A stretch of DNA of 64,000 nucleotides from Hyaloraphidium curvatum. Its lineage: Eukaryota > Monoblepharomycota > Hyaloraphidiomycetes > Hyaloraphidiales > Hyaloraphidiaceae. The notes below the pieces were generated by a model that worked only from the letters and a program-made list of their open reading frames with translations, was not told the origin of the DNA and did not search any database. The translations under genes and the position numbers were made by a program. Shown here in pieces: positions 20,129-31,366 of this stretch; within the stretch, counting starts at the first letter, position 1; every line of letters starts with the position of its first letter. The stretch is taken from positions 1,502,501 to 1,566,500 of the forward strand of contig JAIVFI010000001.1 of assembly GCA_025558095.1 (NCBI GenBank), read 5' to 3'.

Positions 20129-21736
20129 ATGGGCACGGACCGGTGCATCCGATTCCTCTCCGGGGACCGTTTCGGGCCCGGAACACGCGTCCTTGGAACA
20201 CGCGTCCTGTTCGCGTTGGGACTCTTCTTCGTTCTCCTCGCTTTGGGGATAACACGGACGCCGTGTCCGCCGCCGCCGGCGCCACGGGGCGGGCTGCCGG
20301 AAACGGCGGCAAAGGGCCGCGACGGAGGACCGCTGCCGATGCTGGAACCGGTGCAGCGTTCAGATGGAAGCTGGAGCCCCGGGTTTTGCCGCGATGTGGA
20401 GGCCGGCGTGCCTCTGGCTTCGAGCACGGAGGAACGTGAACGGCCGCCAAACGTCGATGACTTGCGGAGCGATTTCTCTCCCTTCTCGGAACCGCTCCTC
20501 AGGCAGGCGCAATTCGGAGAAATCGTCAAGTTCCGGGATAAGTGGGCCACGCAGTCGATTCCGGAGCTGCTTTCGCTGCGCTACGCGTGGCAGCGTCACC
20601 TTCGGACAACTGCGCTGCCTTACTCGAAAGCTTCCGAGCTATTCAACATCACCAAGGGATCGCGCGGCATCGTCACAACGATGGAGGGACGGACTCTCGC
20701 CCACGCTCTGACGGGTCTTCTTGTGCTTCGGTCGTTGGGGTGCACCCTGGACATCGAAGCTTGGCATTACCGGGGCGAGCTGACCGAGGGACAAAGACAG
20801 CTGGCCGAACGGGTACTTTCCAGCGAAAAAGGCGGGAAGCTCCGGGTTCGGGAGATTGAAGGGGAGGCGGAACGCGTTTACGCGTTGGGTCATCGGGAGC
20901 CGTTCTTCTACCTGCCCAAACGGACAGACAGGCGGAATTACCAGATCAAAATCGAGGCCATCATGGCATCATCGTTCGAGCAGGTCATTTCGCTGGACTC
21001 GGACAACGTTCCGACCATGGACCCGACGTTCCTTTTCTCCGAGCCCGAATACCTCGCTTCCTCGGCGCTCTTCTTCCCCAATTTCTGGAGGCCGGCACCG
21101 GACCACCCGATGTGGACTATATCCAACTTGCCGTGGCGCTTTGGATGGGAACTGGAAACAGGCCAACTGGTCATCTCCAAACCCAAAGCATGGTGCGGTA
21201 TATCATTGTCATTATTCTTCCTGCAATCGGATGCATATCAGCCTCAGTACATATTCGGCGATCACGACGCGTTCTACTACGGTCTGCTTGCCGCAAACAT
21301 CTTTTTCAATATCGTCAAATGGCCCCTAGCCGTTGGAGGACTGAGGTCGATCCCCACCCCGCCGGCCACGGTGGCCAAAGCGACCGAGTTTTGCGGGCTC
21401 GTAATGGTGCAGAATCATCCCCAGAGACGCAACGTATCCCTGTTTTACCACACGCACTCGCTCAAGTACGGAGCCCTGTACGGTCAAGCCTACCGCGCGG
21501 ACAACGAGACCGTTGCCGGCAAAGGACCGTTCCCGCACGTTTTGCGCTACGGAGCGGCAACGGATCCGGTGAAGATGCGGGGTCTGGGTTACCACAACTC
21601 GGCGGGGGTTTGGTGCGCCAGTTTGGGCGGCGAAGGGGAAGCGGGCGTGGAGATGGAATGGAGCGATACCGATGTTGCTTTTACAAGACGTTGGCAGGAG
21701 GCTCGGTTCAAAGCCGATACGCTATTGTTCGGATAG
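20129..21736 (+). CDS. GT71-type alpha-mannosyltransferase (MNN1/MNN2-like)
   Basis: Single exon, 535 aa. Type II Golgi topology: short cytosolic N-terminus, one membrane anchor (VLFALGLFFVLLALG, about residues 25-41) and a Pro-rich stem. The catalytic region shows GIVTTMEGRTLAHALTGLLV followed by LRSLGCTLDIEAWHY, then IKIEAIMASSFEQVISLDSD with the metal-binding DSDN, the usual DxD-like site, and DPTFLFSEPEY with SALFFPNFW. These blocks match fungal mannosyltransferases of CAZy family GT71, which add alpha-1,2 or alpha-1,3 mannose to cell-wall mannoprotein glycans from GDP-mannose. The exact linkage is not inferable. The start chosen is the ATG just before the anchor. Confidence 0.88.
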   Translation: MGTDRCIRFLSGDRFGPGTRVLGTRVLFALGLFFVLLALGITRTPCPPPPAPRGGLPETAAKGRDGGPLPMLEPVQRSDGSWSPGFCRDVEAGVPLASSTEERERPPNVDDLRSDFSPFSEPLLRQAQFGEIVKFRDKWATQSIPELLSLRYAWQRHLRTTALPYSKASELFNITKGSRGIVTTMEGRTLAHALTGLLVLRSLGCTLDIEAWHYRGELTEGQRQLAERVLSSEKGGKLRVREIEGEAERVYALGHREPFFYLPKRTDRRNYQIKIEAIMASSFEQVISLDSDNVPTMDPTFLFSEPEYLASSALFFPNFWRPAPDHPMWTISNLPWRFGWELETGQLVISKPKAWCGISLSLFFLQSDAYQPQYIFGDHDAFYYGLLAANIFFNIVKWPLAVGGLRSIPTPPATVAKATEFCGLVMVQNHPQRRNVSLFYHTHSLKYGALYGQAYRADNETVAGKGPFPHVLRYGAATDPVKMRGLGYHNSAGVWCASLGGEGEAGVEMEWSDTDVAFTRRWQEARFKADTLLFG

Positions 21737-21755
21737 CGGCGGGGAGAAGGGAGAA

Positions 21756-21769
21756 GGGGGGGGGGGGGG
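21756..21769. repeat. 14-base G homopolymer
   Basis: A run of 14 G in the 3' flank of the mannosyltransferase gene, within a purine-rich stretch. Likely length-variable. Confidence 0.9.
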
Positions 21770-22029
21770 TGAGAGAACGCGAAACACAATGCTATCCGTC
21801 GTCCCCGGGTCCTGCAAGGGCGCCTCTACTGGAGGTTCTTCGCATGCCCAGATCCAGATCGGGATCACGGCTCAGTGGCGCTGCTAGCGAGAGGGTATGA
21901 GCATACGGTTCGATCTGCATGGCTGGCTCCCGCCAGTGGATCGACTTCCCTCCGCGTTCTTCCCCACGTCTCGCGGCCGAGCCTCCGCGCCGGGCCCGCC
22001 ACTCGAGCCTCCGCCGCACCCGCTGCGCG

Positions 22030-23843
22030 ATGGGCCTCTTCGGCGGCGAGTCGGACGGCGAGAAGCTGTTCAAGGCGTGCAAGGCCGGCGACGCCGCCCG
22101 CGTGCGCGAGCTGCTGCGGCAGCCGGGCGTCGACGTCAACTGGAAGAACTGGGCCGGCATGACCGGCTACATCTCGGCGTGCTCGGCGGGCTTCGTCGAC
22201 ATCGTGCGGCTGCTGCTCGACGACGGGCGCGTCAACGTGGACGCCAGGAACAACTACGAGTGGTCGGGGCTGGACGTCGCCCGCATGCGCGGGAAGCAGG
22301 ACGTCGTGCGCCTGATCGAGGAAAGGTACACGCCCGGCGGCGGGCTGGCGGCCGGGCTTCTGTTCGGCTCAAAACCGCTGACGCCGGTCGACGCCGGAGC
22401 GAGAGCCCGCGAAGAGGCTGCGAGGCAGGCGGAGCAAGCTAGGCTCGCGGAGGAGCAGCGGAATCGGGTGGAGGAGGAACGGCGCTTGAAGGAGGAACAG
22501 GCGAGGAGAGATGCCGCAGCGGGCGCCGCGAGGGAGGCAGAGGCCCGGCGGGCCCAGCTGGCCGCCGAGGAGCGGCGCAGGAGGGAGGAGCAGCTTCGGC
22601 AAGAGGCTATTCGCCGCCAGCAGGAGGAAGCGGACGCGAAGCGCGCCCGGGAGCTCGAACTCCGGCTCAAGGAGCTCGAAGTACGCGAGCGGGAAGCGGC
22701 ATTGCAGGCTCGGGCCAACGAAGCCATGTGGCCTCGTCCGCAGAGGGAGCCTTCCTGGAACGCCTCAGACGCCACCAGGATCCCCTCGCAGCACTCGGGC
22801 AACACCGGATCCAACGCCTCCACGGTGGCGGGCAGTCCCAGATCGGATCATGGTGCTTTTCTCTCAAAGCTCCGCATCACAAGGGACGAGGTCACATACT
22901 CGCCTGATTCGCTGCTTGGAGAAGGGTCGTTCGGCAAGGTGTACAGGGGGGTGCTGCGTGGCGCGACGCCGGTGGCCGTGAAGACGATCAAGGGCGACGT
23001 GACGCCGCGGATGGTCAAGATGTTCCTGGACGAGATCGCGGTGTGGGACGGGCTGACCCAGCGCAACAGTGGGCCGCGGCAGTGTCGGTCGTTTGTGCGG
23101 CCTTGAGCTGACCTCACGTCCCGTCCTCAGTCCTCCCTCTCCTCGCTTTCTGCGAATCGCCGCCGCTCATGATCTCCGAGCTCGTTGACGGCAGCATGCG
23201 CGACGTGCTCGACGACCACCGGTGGGACCAGGTCCTCGGCCTCAAGTGCCTCCGCGGGGTCGCCGCAGGTATGGCCTACCTCCACTCGTTCAAGATCCTG
23301 CACGGCGACCTCAAATGCGACAACATCATGATGGGTGCGTCGGCTTTCGGCGCTGCCATCGGCCAACCTGATCCACCGCCGTTCCGCAGACGCCGGCGTC
23401 CCCAAGATCGCCGACTTTGGCCTCGCCAAGGTCCGCACCCACCTCAGCCTCGGCTCCACCTCCCTGGGCGCCGAAGCAGGTGGCGGCGGCGGCACGCCCG
23501 CGTTCGCGGCGCCGGAGCTGTGGCGCGGGGCCAAGCTCCGTGCGCCGATGGACGTGTACGCCTTCGCGATGGTGTGCTACGAGGTCACGGACGAGGGGGG
23601 GATCCCGTTCATGGGGCTTTCGTTGGGGATGGTGGGCTCCGCCCGGAGCATCCGGCTCCGATGGTTTCTGACCGTCGTGGCCCGCAGCTCAAGGAGGCCG
23701 TGATCAACGGCGACCGGCCCGAACGCCCCGACGCGGCGAGCGACGGCATGTGGTCCCTGATGCAGCGCATGTGGGCGCAGAGTCCGGGGGACAGGCCGAC
23801 GTTCGTCGAGATCGGGCGGGAGATGGACGCGTGGCGGCGCTAG
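22030..23843 (+). CDS. ankyrin / coiled-coil / TKL protein kinase
   Basis: Exons 22030-23068, 23131-23334, 23390-23631 and 23688-23843, 546 aa. Residues 1-100 hold about two or three ankyrin repeats (KLFKACKAGDAARVRELL, GFVDIVRLLLDDGRVNVDA). Residues about 120-240 are a charged coiled coil rich in E, R, A and Q. Then a complete kinase domain: GEGSFGKVYRG loop, VAVKTIK lysine, NILPLLAFCESPPLMISELV across the first intron, catalytic HGDLKCDN (HRD variant HGD), DFGLAK, APELW and the terminal RPTFVEI. The pattern is that of tyrosine-kinase-like Ser/Thr kinases. Ankyrin and coiled-coil parts would provide partner binding. The substrate is unknown. Confidence 0.88.
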
Positions 23844-23901
23844 ACTTCGCGAGCAGCCTCGGATCGGCCGAAAGAACCCGAAGGAATCAAGCTTTCCTCA
23901 A

Positions 23902-25061
23902 TCAAAGCTTCCCGCCCTTCAGCGGCCTGATCGTGTGCCTGCTCTCCACGGTCCCGAACGGCTCGTCCGCCACCACCGCGATCGTATCGGCCTCCATCCC
24001 GTCGTCCTCCACGAACGCCAGCATCGCCTCGACCACGCGCGCGGCGGTGGTCGACTTGACGGTGGCGAGGAAGGCGTCGGGGGTGGGGGGTAAGTTGGGT
24101 GGGAGCTAGTGGGGGAGGCGGTGAGCGCTGAGGAAGAGGGGGAGGGAGAGGGGCTCACGGGGATGCCGAGCTTCTTGGATTCCTCGTAGATGGACAGGTA
24201 CGCCTGAAGGTCGCGGGCGCCGTGCACCGAGCCCGTGAGCCAGCCTGGACGAGGGGCGGACATGGTCACAACGCGGCGACGAGTGGCTCCACTGACGGGG
24301 GGACCCACCGGGGCAGATGGCCGTGCTGCGGATGTTGTTCTGCTTCAGCAGGGGGTTGAGGGCGCGGATGAATGCGACCGTGAAGGCCTGCGCGCGGCAG
24401 CGGAGGTTGGGATCGTCATTCGACGAGCTGCCGGCGATGGGGTACCTTGGTGGCACCGTACGTCGGTTGAAGTGCAGCGGGATAGAAACCGCCCATGGAC
24501 GCGGTCTACCCGCAGGTCAGTGAAGCACCGCAAACGGGCAACCCGGCGGCACCCACGGTCAGGATGACCCCCGCCTTCTTGTCCTTTATGAACTCCTCCG
24601 CCGCGATCCGGCACCCGTACGCTACCGACGCGCAGTTGACGTTCACGAGCCGTTCGGTGATGGAAAAGACGTCGTCGCCGAACGGCGCGGGGACGAGACT
24701 CGACTGCGAGGAGCCGACGAGGAAGTTGCCGACCTGCCCGGCGGCAGCTGGGCACCGCGTTAGCTGCTCGGTCAACACATCGCCGGTGTCGCCTCGAACC
24801 GTTGTTAACCCAGACGTCTATCCTGCCGAAGCGGCGACGGGCGAGGTCGGCGAGCGCGCGGAGGTCCGACGGGCGGGAGACGTCGATCCGCGAGTAGGCG
24901 CAGCGCGGGCCGAGCTCGGCCGCGAGGGTTTCCAGGCCGGCGACGTTGACGTCGCCCACGGCCACGCGCGCGCCGCGGGAGACGACGGTGCGGGCGAGCT
25001 CGGCGCCGATGCCGGTGGCAGCGCCCGTTATCACGAAGACGCTATCGGAGGTGACTTTCAT
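23902..25061 (-). CDS. short-chain dehydrogenase/reductase
   Basis: Exons 25061-24800, 24747-24536, 24505-24446, 24387-24309, 24244-24159 and 24105-23902, 300 aa. Classical SDR features: TGAATGIGAELA dinucleotide loop (12-23), DVNVAG after strand 2 (an Asp there favours NAD(H)), WVNNAA after strand 4, ITERLVNVNCASVAYG helix, the YGATK active-site Tyr-Lys pair at the end of exon 3, and CPGW after strand 6. A C-terminal extension of about 90 residues (EESKKLGIP ... VVADEPFGTVESRH) goes beyond the Rossmann core. The donor at 24535 (GTTTGC) was chosen because it restores the expected AAGLP loop. Substrate unknown. It shares a 71-bp divergent promoter with the MYND gene. Confidence 0.85.
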
Positions 25062-25132
25062 CGCGATAGACGCGCGCGCGGAAAGTTGGCTCTCAGAGGG
25101 CAGAGGGGGTCGGAGTCGGCGTCGGTTTGTTT

Positions 25133-26599
25133 ATGAGGCGCTCCCGGGCCATCGACCCTGGCAAAATGCGCCAGCATGGGCACGCGGACGAGGACGAGGA
25201 AACCAGGCGCGAGCTGTGGCGGCCCTTTGATCCCCTGGAGGTCGCGAAGACGGCGGCGGAGCACGTGCTCGCCCATTTTGCCCCCGAGTGGAAGCGACAC
25301 GTGGCGGTCCACTCCGACCCCGGCGCCGCCCAGATCTCCTTCCCCAAGGCCGACCACGTGCCTTCGCACGCCCACTCTGCAAAGCTGGCGGCACCCCACT
25401 GCGTCACGGGCGAACAGGCCGACTGCCTGGGCGTCGAGGCCAAGCTCATCGAGGCGCTGGCTTTCGGGTGCTTCCACCATGCCGAGGGCGGCAAGCCCGA
25501 CAACCCGCGCACGCTCGCGGCGCCGTTCTTTGCGACCCTGAAGTGCCCGATGGTCGACCCGCCCGACGACATCGCCGCCGGCTTCCTCGCAATCGTGTTT
25601 GTGCGCCTCTATCCTTTCCTCCGCTCGTGCGTCGCCGCAAGCGTCGACCCCGTCCGCCGCCGCGCGTGGGGAGCGTGGGTTCCGGGTGACCCGCCCGCCC
25701 GCAGATCGGCATTCGCCAACCTGCTCTACGACGCCGTCTTCTCCTTCCCTGCGAGCGTCGCCATCCGCATCCTCCGCGCGCTCGCCGAGTCGCGCCCCGT
25801 CCGCAGGCGCATCGCCGAGGACCCAGCCCTGCTCGAAGGCGTCGCCTCGTACGCCGCTTGCCACCCCTGGCTCTCCTCGATGCGGTACGCCGTCGCCCTC
25901 CGCGACGCCTCTGTCGGCAGGGTCGGCTCCCCGAAGCGAGCCGAGCGCTTCCGCGAGGTCCGCCACGCGGCCGGGCGCGCCCGCGAGACAATCGAACCAG
26001 CGCTGGAGCTCCTCGAGATCGCCTGCGCGGCGAACCCCCGGCCGTGGCAGGACAGGATTGCCGCCCGCGGCGCGTTCGAGATCGAGGCCGCGCTGGACGA
26101 GCTGAGGGAGGTGATCGCCCTGCGCCCGGACGCGTCGCCGGGGCCGGGTGCCGATAGCGAGGTGGCGGAGGAGTGGGACGCGCACGGGCGCAGGATCGCG
26201 TTCGTGGTGAGGAGGCTGGGACTCGAGAGCGGCGTCTTCGCCGGCAACGGAGCCGGGTCCTCCTCTACCGCTGCCGCACCCTCGGCCGCCTCGTCCGACG
26301 CTGATGCCGACGAGCTCGATGGCATCTTCTCCCGCCTCCGTATCACGGGCATCATCCCCGACTCGTGCGACGATTGCGCCGAAGAGTCGGGCGACGGCAC
26401 CCTGCTCAAGCGGTGCGGGCGGTGCAAGTCGGCCCGGTACTGCTCCTTGGCGTGCCAGAAGCGGGCGTGGCTGGCACACAAGGCGGACTGCTTCGATGCG
26501 GGGGAGCTCAAGGACGGCTACGCAGCAGGGGAGGTGGTCAAGGGCGGGTGGAGGGTGAGGGTGAAGGACCTGGTGCATTCGGGGTTCAAGTGCAATTGA
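25133..26599 (+). CDS. MYND zinc-finger protein
   Basis: Single exon, 488 aa if it starts at ATG 25133. The in-frame ATG at 25166 (MRQHGHADEDEE) is an alternative. The C-terminus (about residues 420-455) is a MYND finger with paired cysteines: CDDCAEES, CGRCKSARYCSLACQKRAW and HKADC. MYND fingers bind short Pro-rich peptides. The N-terminal 400 residues are helical with His/Cys spots (HAHSAKLAAPHCV, FGCFHHAEGG) but no recognised catalytic domain, and no SET motif is visible. Proteins with a lone C-terminal MYND and a helical N-terminus are common in fungi and mostly uncharacterised. Confidence 0.85.
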   Translation: MRRSRAIDPGKMRQHGHADEDEETRRELWRPFDPLEVAKTAAEHVLAHFAPEWKRHVAVHSDPGAAQISFPKADHVPSHAHSAKLAAPHCVTGEQADCLGVEAKLIEALAFGCFHHAEGGKPDNPRTLAAPFFATLKCPMVDPPDDIAAGFLAIVFVRLYPFLRSCVAASVDPVRRRAWGAWVPGDPPARRSAFANLLYDAVFSFPASVAIRILRALAESRPVRRRIAEDPALLEGVASYAACHPWLSSMRYAVALRDASVGRVGSPKRAERFREVRHAAGRARETIEPALELLEIACAANPRPWQDRIAARGAFEIEAALDELREVIALRPDASPGPGADSEVAEEWDAHGRRIAFVVRRLGLESGVFAGNGAGSSSTAAAPSAASSDADADELDGIFSRLRITGIIPDSCDDCAEESGDGTLLKRCGRCKSARYCSLACQKRAWLAHKADCFDAGELKDGYAAGEVVKGGWRVRVKDLVHSGFKCN

Positions 26600-26810
26600 A
26601 TCTCCATCGGAGCTGAACTGTGGTCTGATCGGCCTTGTAGATAGGATTCCATTCAATGAGACGTCTCTTTCCCGCTCGTTCGGAGTGGCCGATCGGTGGT
26701 TGCTTGGCCACAGTCGTTCGGACCCGTCGCCACCCCACGCCGCCCACTCTAACTCCGGCGTGTCTCCCACCGGCCAACGCGCCCCCACCTGCCCCAAGGA
26801 ACGACAAACC

Positions 26811-29525
26811 ATGGGACGCATTCGTGCGCAGCTCCCCCGCGCTCCCAACGGCGGCTATGCCGGCCCCGGTGAGCCGCCCGACGCCGCCGGAATCCCCGCC
26901 GCGCCTGACTTGTTGGCGCAACCCTCGCAGACCCGAAGTTCTTCTACGACCCGCTGGACGACAAGCGCCCGCTGCTCGACATTGCCGCCCCCACCGAGGC
27001 CGATGTCGAGACGTTCCACCTCGCGCCCCCGCAGCCCTACCCCGAAGGCAAGGAAATCCGGCGGCTGGACGTGACCTGCATCGGCACGGGGATGGCCGGG
27101 ATCACGCTGGCCCAGCTCGCTCAGTGGCGCCTGAAGAACGTGAATCTCAAGATCTTTGAGAAGAACAAGAAGCCGACGGGGACGTGGTGTGGGTGTTTCG
27201 TTGCTCGCGGATGAGCGGACCGGTGCTGATGGTCTCTTCGTTGCAGACGAGAACAAGTAGTTGGTGTCGACGCGTGCTGCCAGGTTTGCCTTGCCTCACC
27301 CTGTCCCCAGCCCCGGATGCCGCTGCGACCTGGCCGCGCACTTCTACGTCTGGAGGTGAGCAGCCCGCGTCGCTGCGGGCGGGATGACGCTGACTTTGCT
27401 GCAGATGGGAACCCAACCCGACGTGGACGGCCGAATGTGCGCCCGACCCCGCGATCACCCAAGTCCGCGCCGCTCACCTCCCCTCCCTCAGACGTCGAGT
27501 CGGACGAGATCGAAAAGTACTTTGCCCGCATGATGGAAAAGTACAACGTCGGCTCCTTCACGACCTACAACGCCGAGGTGCTCTCGATGACCTGGGTCGA
27601 GGAGCGCGCGGCGTGGAAGCTCGAGGTCAAGACGGCCGACGGGATCGTGGAGGACTGGACGCACGTGATCGTCAACGTGGGTGGTGTGCCGGGGATGGGT
27701 ATTGGCTCTGAGGTTGATGGCGTTCGGTGCAGGGGCACGGCATCCTGAACCGGCCCAAGATCCCCAAGTTCGAGGGCGAGGAGAACTACAAGGGCAAGAT
27801 CCTGCACACCGCCCGGTTCGACCGGTTCGTGGGACCGCGCACGACCTCGATCCGCGGCTCTGACGATCCGACAGCTCCGTTCCGCTCGAAGGCAAGAAGG
27901 TGGCCGTCATCGGCAACGGCTCCTCGGGTACGGCCTCCTTCGCCCTCACCATTTCATCACTGATGCCCACTCCTCTTCCAGGCATCCAGACCATCGGCTC
28001 GATCGGGTACAAGGTTGCCGAGCTTCATAGCTACCAGCGGTCCAACACCTGGATCACCAACCAGCTCGGCACCATCGACAAGATCGGTGCGCGGTCCTTC
28101 CCCGCCCTCCCCTTCTCCGACTTACCGCCCACCCCGCGCAGATGTGCACAAGTTCAACCCCGACGAAGTCAAGCACTTCTCGGACCGCAAGAACGCCCTG
28201 GACTTCTTCAAGGGCCAGTGGCTGGCCTTCGACTCGGCCTGGCCCATGTTCATCCTCGGGTCCGCCGAGAGCGAGGCCGCGACGATGGGCGCCAAGGTCA
28301 ACCTGGAGAAGCTGGTCAGGGACCCGGCGCTGAGGGAGATGCTCACGCCGACATGTGGGTTCCTCCTTTGCTTGGGGAGACGGTATTCGGGGGCTGACAC
28401 TGGTCCGCAGATCCCGTCGGGTGCCGCAGGCTGACGCCTCACGAGCACTACTTCGAGGTGCTGCAGCTCCCGACCACGACCATCGTCAAGACGCCCATCG
28501 AGCGGTTCACGGAGAAGGGGATCGTGAGCGGCGGCGTCGAGCGCGAGTGCGACGTGATCATCAAGGCCACCGGGTTCGACGTTGGGTGGGTTGCGGGCTC
28601 ATGAATTACTTCACCGCGACTCTGACGATGCAATCCGTGCCTTCCTTGACAGCTACGTGCCGATCATCAAGATCACGGGCAGGGGAGGCAGGACGCTGCA
28701 GGAGGAGTACAAGGAGTACCCGTGGACCTACAAGTCGGTCATGAACAGCGGGGTGGGTGGCTTGCAAAGGCGCTGCGGGATCGTGGCTAAGCGCACCATG
28801 ATGATCAGTTCCCCAACTTCTTCCACGTGATGGTGGGTCACGGTTGATCGCGGGTGACTGCAAGGGGCTCACCGTACTCTTCATCTGACCCGCAGGGACC
28901 CAACGCGCCCGTCGCCTCCAACTCGATCCACAGTGAGCCAGCCCGCACTCCCGAAACGACGACCGCTCACCACCTCTCCCCCAGTGCTCGAGGAGCAGCA
29001 AATCGCCTACGCCGTCCAGGTCATGAAGCACCTCCAGACCACCGACCTCGTCGCGCTGGACCCCAAAATGGACGTGCAGAAGGCGTGGCACGACGGCATC
29101 CAGGAGCGGCTCAAGCAGACCATCTGGCACATCGACTGCGGCGGCTGGTGCGTCGTCTCGCATCGTTCGTGCACGGGCCGCCGTTGACGATGCTGACCGC
29201 CCGCCAGGTACCGGCACAAGTCGGGGATCCTCACGAGCCACTACCCGGGGCCCTCGATCGAGTACATGGACGAGCTGTTTGCCCCGAAATGGGACGACTT
29301 CAACCAGGTCAAGCTGTCGGACGTGGGTAACGGAGCGCGTGAGAATTGCTTGCGGATACTGACTTTTGCGATCGACAGCTCAAGGACCCCGAGCAGAACA
29401 AGATCTCGAACCCGAAGTTCGGCGCGGACGTGGAGAAGGTGGCCGAGATCGGTCCCCCGCGCGAGCCCAAGATCCCCGAGGGCGCAGATGGTGTGGCCGA
29501 CAAGCTGGCGGCGACGTCGATCTGA
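26811..29525 (+). CDS. flavin-dependent monooxygenase, Baeyer-Villiger type
   Basis: Seventeen exons: 26811-26868, 26931-27188, 27247-27256, 27311-27355, 27405-27436, 27492-27676, 27733-27824, 27875-27927, 27982-28086, 28142-28354, 28411-28585, 28653-28752, 28809-28832, 28896-28932, 28985-29147, 29208-29322, 29379-29525; 603 aa. Motifs: FAD loop CIGTGMAGITLAQ, GTWYENN-PGCRCD across the 10-nt exon 3, VAVIGNGSSG (NADPH loop), YPVGCRRLTP, ATGFDVG, FPNFFHVMGPN and SWYR-like WYRHKSG near the end. These define FAD/NADPH class B enzymes of the cyclohexanone monooxygenase type, which insert oxygen next to a ketone or oxygenate a heteroatom. Every exon junction keeps the frame. Substrate unknown. Confidence 0.9.
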
Positions 29526-29633
29526 GTAATCGAGTAGAGATTCGTGTGTTTGCGAGGCCTTTGGAATGCAGCGACGTTGTTCACCGGTGATGAGTTCGGC
29601 GCCTCCAAAACCCAACGAGAGAGAAAAAGCACG

Positions 29634-30516
29634 ATGGCCGCTCCCCGCCCTACTCCGCACCCGGTGTTCACCGCGAAACTCTGCAAGGACGTCGCCGTTC
29701 CGCGCCTCTCGTTTTCCGAGCTCGCCACGGGCCTCTACGACGTGCTGCACCCGCTCATCCCCTCCGAGGACGCGCGTTTCCTTATGGTCCCCAAGGTCAC
29801 CAACATGGCGCTCGTCTGTCTCGGCCTCAGGCAGGCGTGCTTCATCTCGTTCTGGGAGTGCTTCCACGACGAGCTGGCGGCGCGCATGGGCGGCGCGGGA
29901 GCAACTGCCCTCGGCTGGCTCGAGAAGAACGGCGCGATCGACGGCAAGCGCGTCTCCATCATGATCGGGCCCAGGTTCGATTTCGTTCTCTACCGGAAGG
30001 AACAGCGTCACAACCACGGACGTGCTCGCGGGCAAGTCCGTAATGGGGTACACGAAAGACGGGCCGAACAAGGATCTGTGGCTGCCGGCGGCACGCGTCC
30101 TGGGCTATCCGATCTTTACCGTGCACCCGGAGGAGCTCGATGCAGGGGACCAGTGGCGCTTGCGGTGCGACGCGGTGTTCGAGGATCTCGGGCTCGGCGA
30201 CAGGCCCGATCGGGGCAAGAGCGCGGCGCTCTACCACGCACGCTACAGCGAAGTGGACCTCGAAAGGGCTCAGGAAGATGTGCAGAGGCATGCAGATGCG
30301 CTGAATGCTGCCATCGCCGGGGAAGTGGTCGCCGGTTTCCGGATCCACCGCGTGGACGTCCTGGTCGACAACCTGGCCGAGGCCCTGGCTGACAGCGAAT
30401 CAAGGGACCGGAAGAAAAGCGTCAAGGGAGCAAAGTGGGATCCTTCGGCGGAAGATGGCAATAAGCAGCCCGGCGAAGACCTTGCGGCGATTTGTCGGAT
30501 GCCTTGCGCAGGTTGA
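29634..30516 (+). pseudogene. family S copy with frameshift
   Basis: Start MAAPRPTPHPVFTAKL, then the family blocks SFSELATGLYDVL and ALVCLGLRQACFISFWE as far as FVLYRKE. Near 30003 one extra base shifts the frame. The other frame then carries the rest of the family (KDLWLPAARVLGYPIFTVHP, DQWRLRCDAVFEDLG, ALYHARYS, LNAAIAGEVVAGFRI) to a stop at 30514-30516. No splice signals bracket the shift. Closest copy is the broken gene at 31554. A sequencing error is possible but cannot be judged here. Confidence 0.75.
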
Positions 30517-30659
30517 GCAAGTCAAGCAGCGGTGCGACGGAAATCTTCGAAGAGGACGGAGAGGCCTTCTGAAGGCAGTTTGAATGGTGGGCTTAGATCG
30601 CATATTGAGACCAGTTACATCAAGGCAATCAGTGTGTATGTCTCCAGTTCCCTCCGCCG

Positions 30660-31136
30660 CTAGAATGCCTTCAGCTCGCTCTTTGGCGCAAAGTTGCACT
30701 TGACGCCCGCCAGCAACGCGGCGCCCCTCACGCGCACCCATCTGTCCTGTGCCTGGTCCGCGGACACCCCGGCGTAGAACACCCGCTCGTCCCGGTACCC
30801 GCCCAGGATCCCAATGCCGTCCACGACGACCTTCACGTCCGGGGGCGCGACGACGCGCACAGAGCCGCAGAGAGCGTACGCTTCGACGACGGTCTCGCCG
30901 GGAGGGAGCAGTGCGCCGCGGAGGTCGACGGTGGTGCCGCCAGCCAGGGCGGCGGCGACGATGTGCCGCGGCGGGGCCTTGCCGGCGTACCGCAGGTGCG
31001 TCTTTATGGGAAAAGTGGAGAAGCCGAAGGGCGCGCCGGTCTCGGGCGCGTCGGTGCGGGGCGGCGGGGGCGGGGCGGCGGTGTAGGCCGGGGCAGCCTC
31101 GAAGGCGGGGGCGGCGTCGGTGTGCTTGGAGTCCAT
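30660..31136 (-). CDS. LiaF C-terminal-like protein, inverted-repeat copy A
   Basis: Single exon, 158 aa, start MDSKHTDAAPAFEAAP. A Pro/Ala-rich N-terminus of about 40 residues leads to a domain with repeated short strands and Gly turns: HIVAAALAGGTTVDLRGALL, then PPGETVVEAYALCGSVRVVA, PPDVKVVVDGIGILGGY. This order resembles the C-terminal beta-helical domain of bacterial LiaF/YvqF and DUF1707-type proteins. No membrane segment or signal. It differs from the copy at 32995 at only two residues (S/P in GVxADQ, A/V near the end). Function in a eukaryote is unknown. Confidence 0.75.
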   Translation of the reverse strand: MDSKHTDAAPAFEAAPAYTAAPPPPPRTDAPETGAPFGFSTFPIKTHLRYAGKAPPRHIVAAALAGGTTVDLRGALLPPGETVVEAYALCGSVRVVAPPDVKVVVDGIGILGGYRDERVFYAGVSADQAQDRWVRVRGAALLAGVKCNFAPKSELKAF

Positions 31137-31366
31137 CGCGGTTTCGGTTGGTTTGAGAGAAGAGAGGCGACAGGCGAGAGGTATCAGAGAAGGCTGCTTC
31201 GCTTGATGATGCTCCGACAGTCCATCGGGCCCGTTTATCTATGTTTGTGGGGTTCTCGCGGCGGAACGTTCGCGGGCGGTGCGTTGCACTGCCTCAGCCA
31301 CAAGGTCGCGAGAACCTCGCCGTCGCAAAAACTCCCACGTCTGCGGCCGTCCAGACATCGCAGGAG
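30661..31366. repeat. left arm of 0.7-kb inverted repeat
   Basis: This stretch is an inverted copy of about 32770-33471. The coding part is nearly identical. The upstream part (promoter) is clearly alignable but has small gaps, with conserved blocks CATCATCAAGCGAAGCAG, ACATAGATAAACGG and GTGGCTGAGGCAGTGCA on the gene's strand. Confidence 0.85.

Noticed and set aside
25058-26848. 596-codon minus-strand open frame opposite the MYND gene
   Set aside because: Antisense shadow of a gene with a clear zinc finger; composition is Arg/Gly/Glu-rich without domains.
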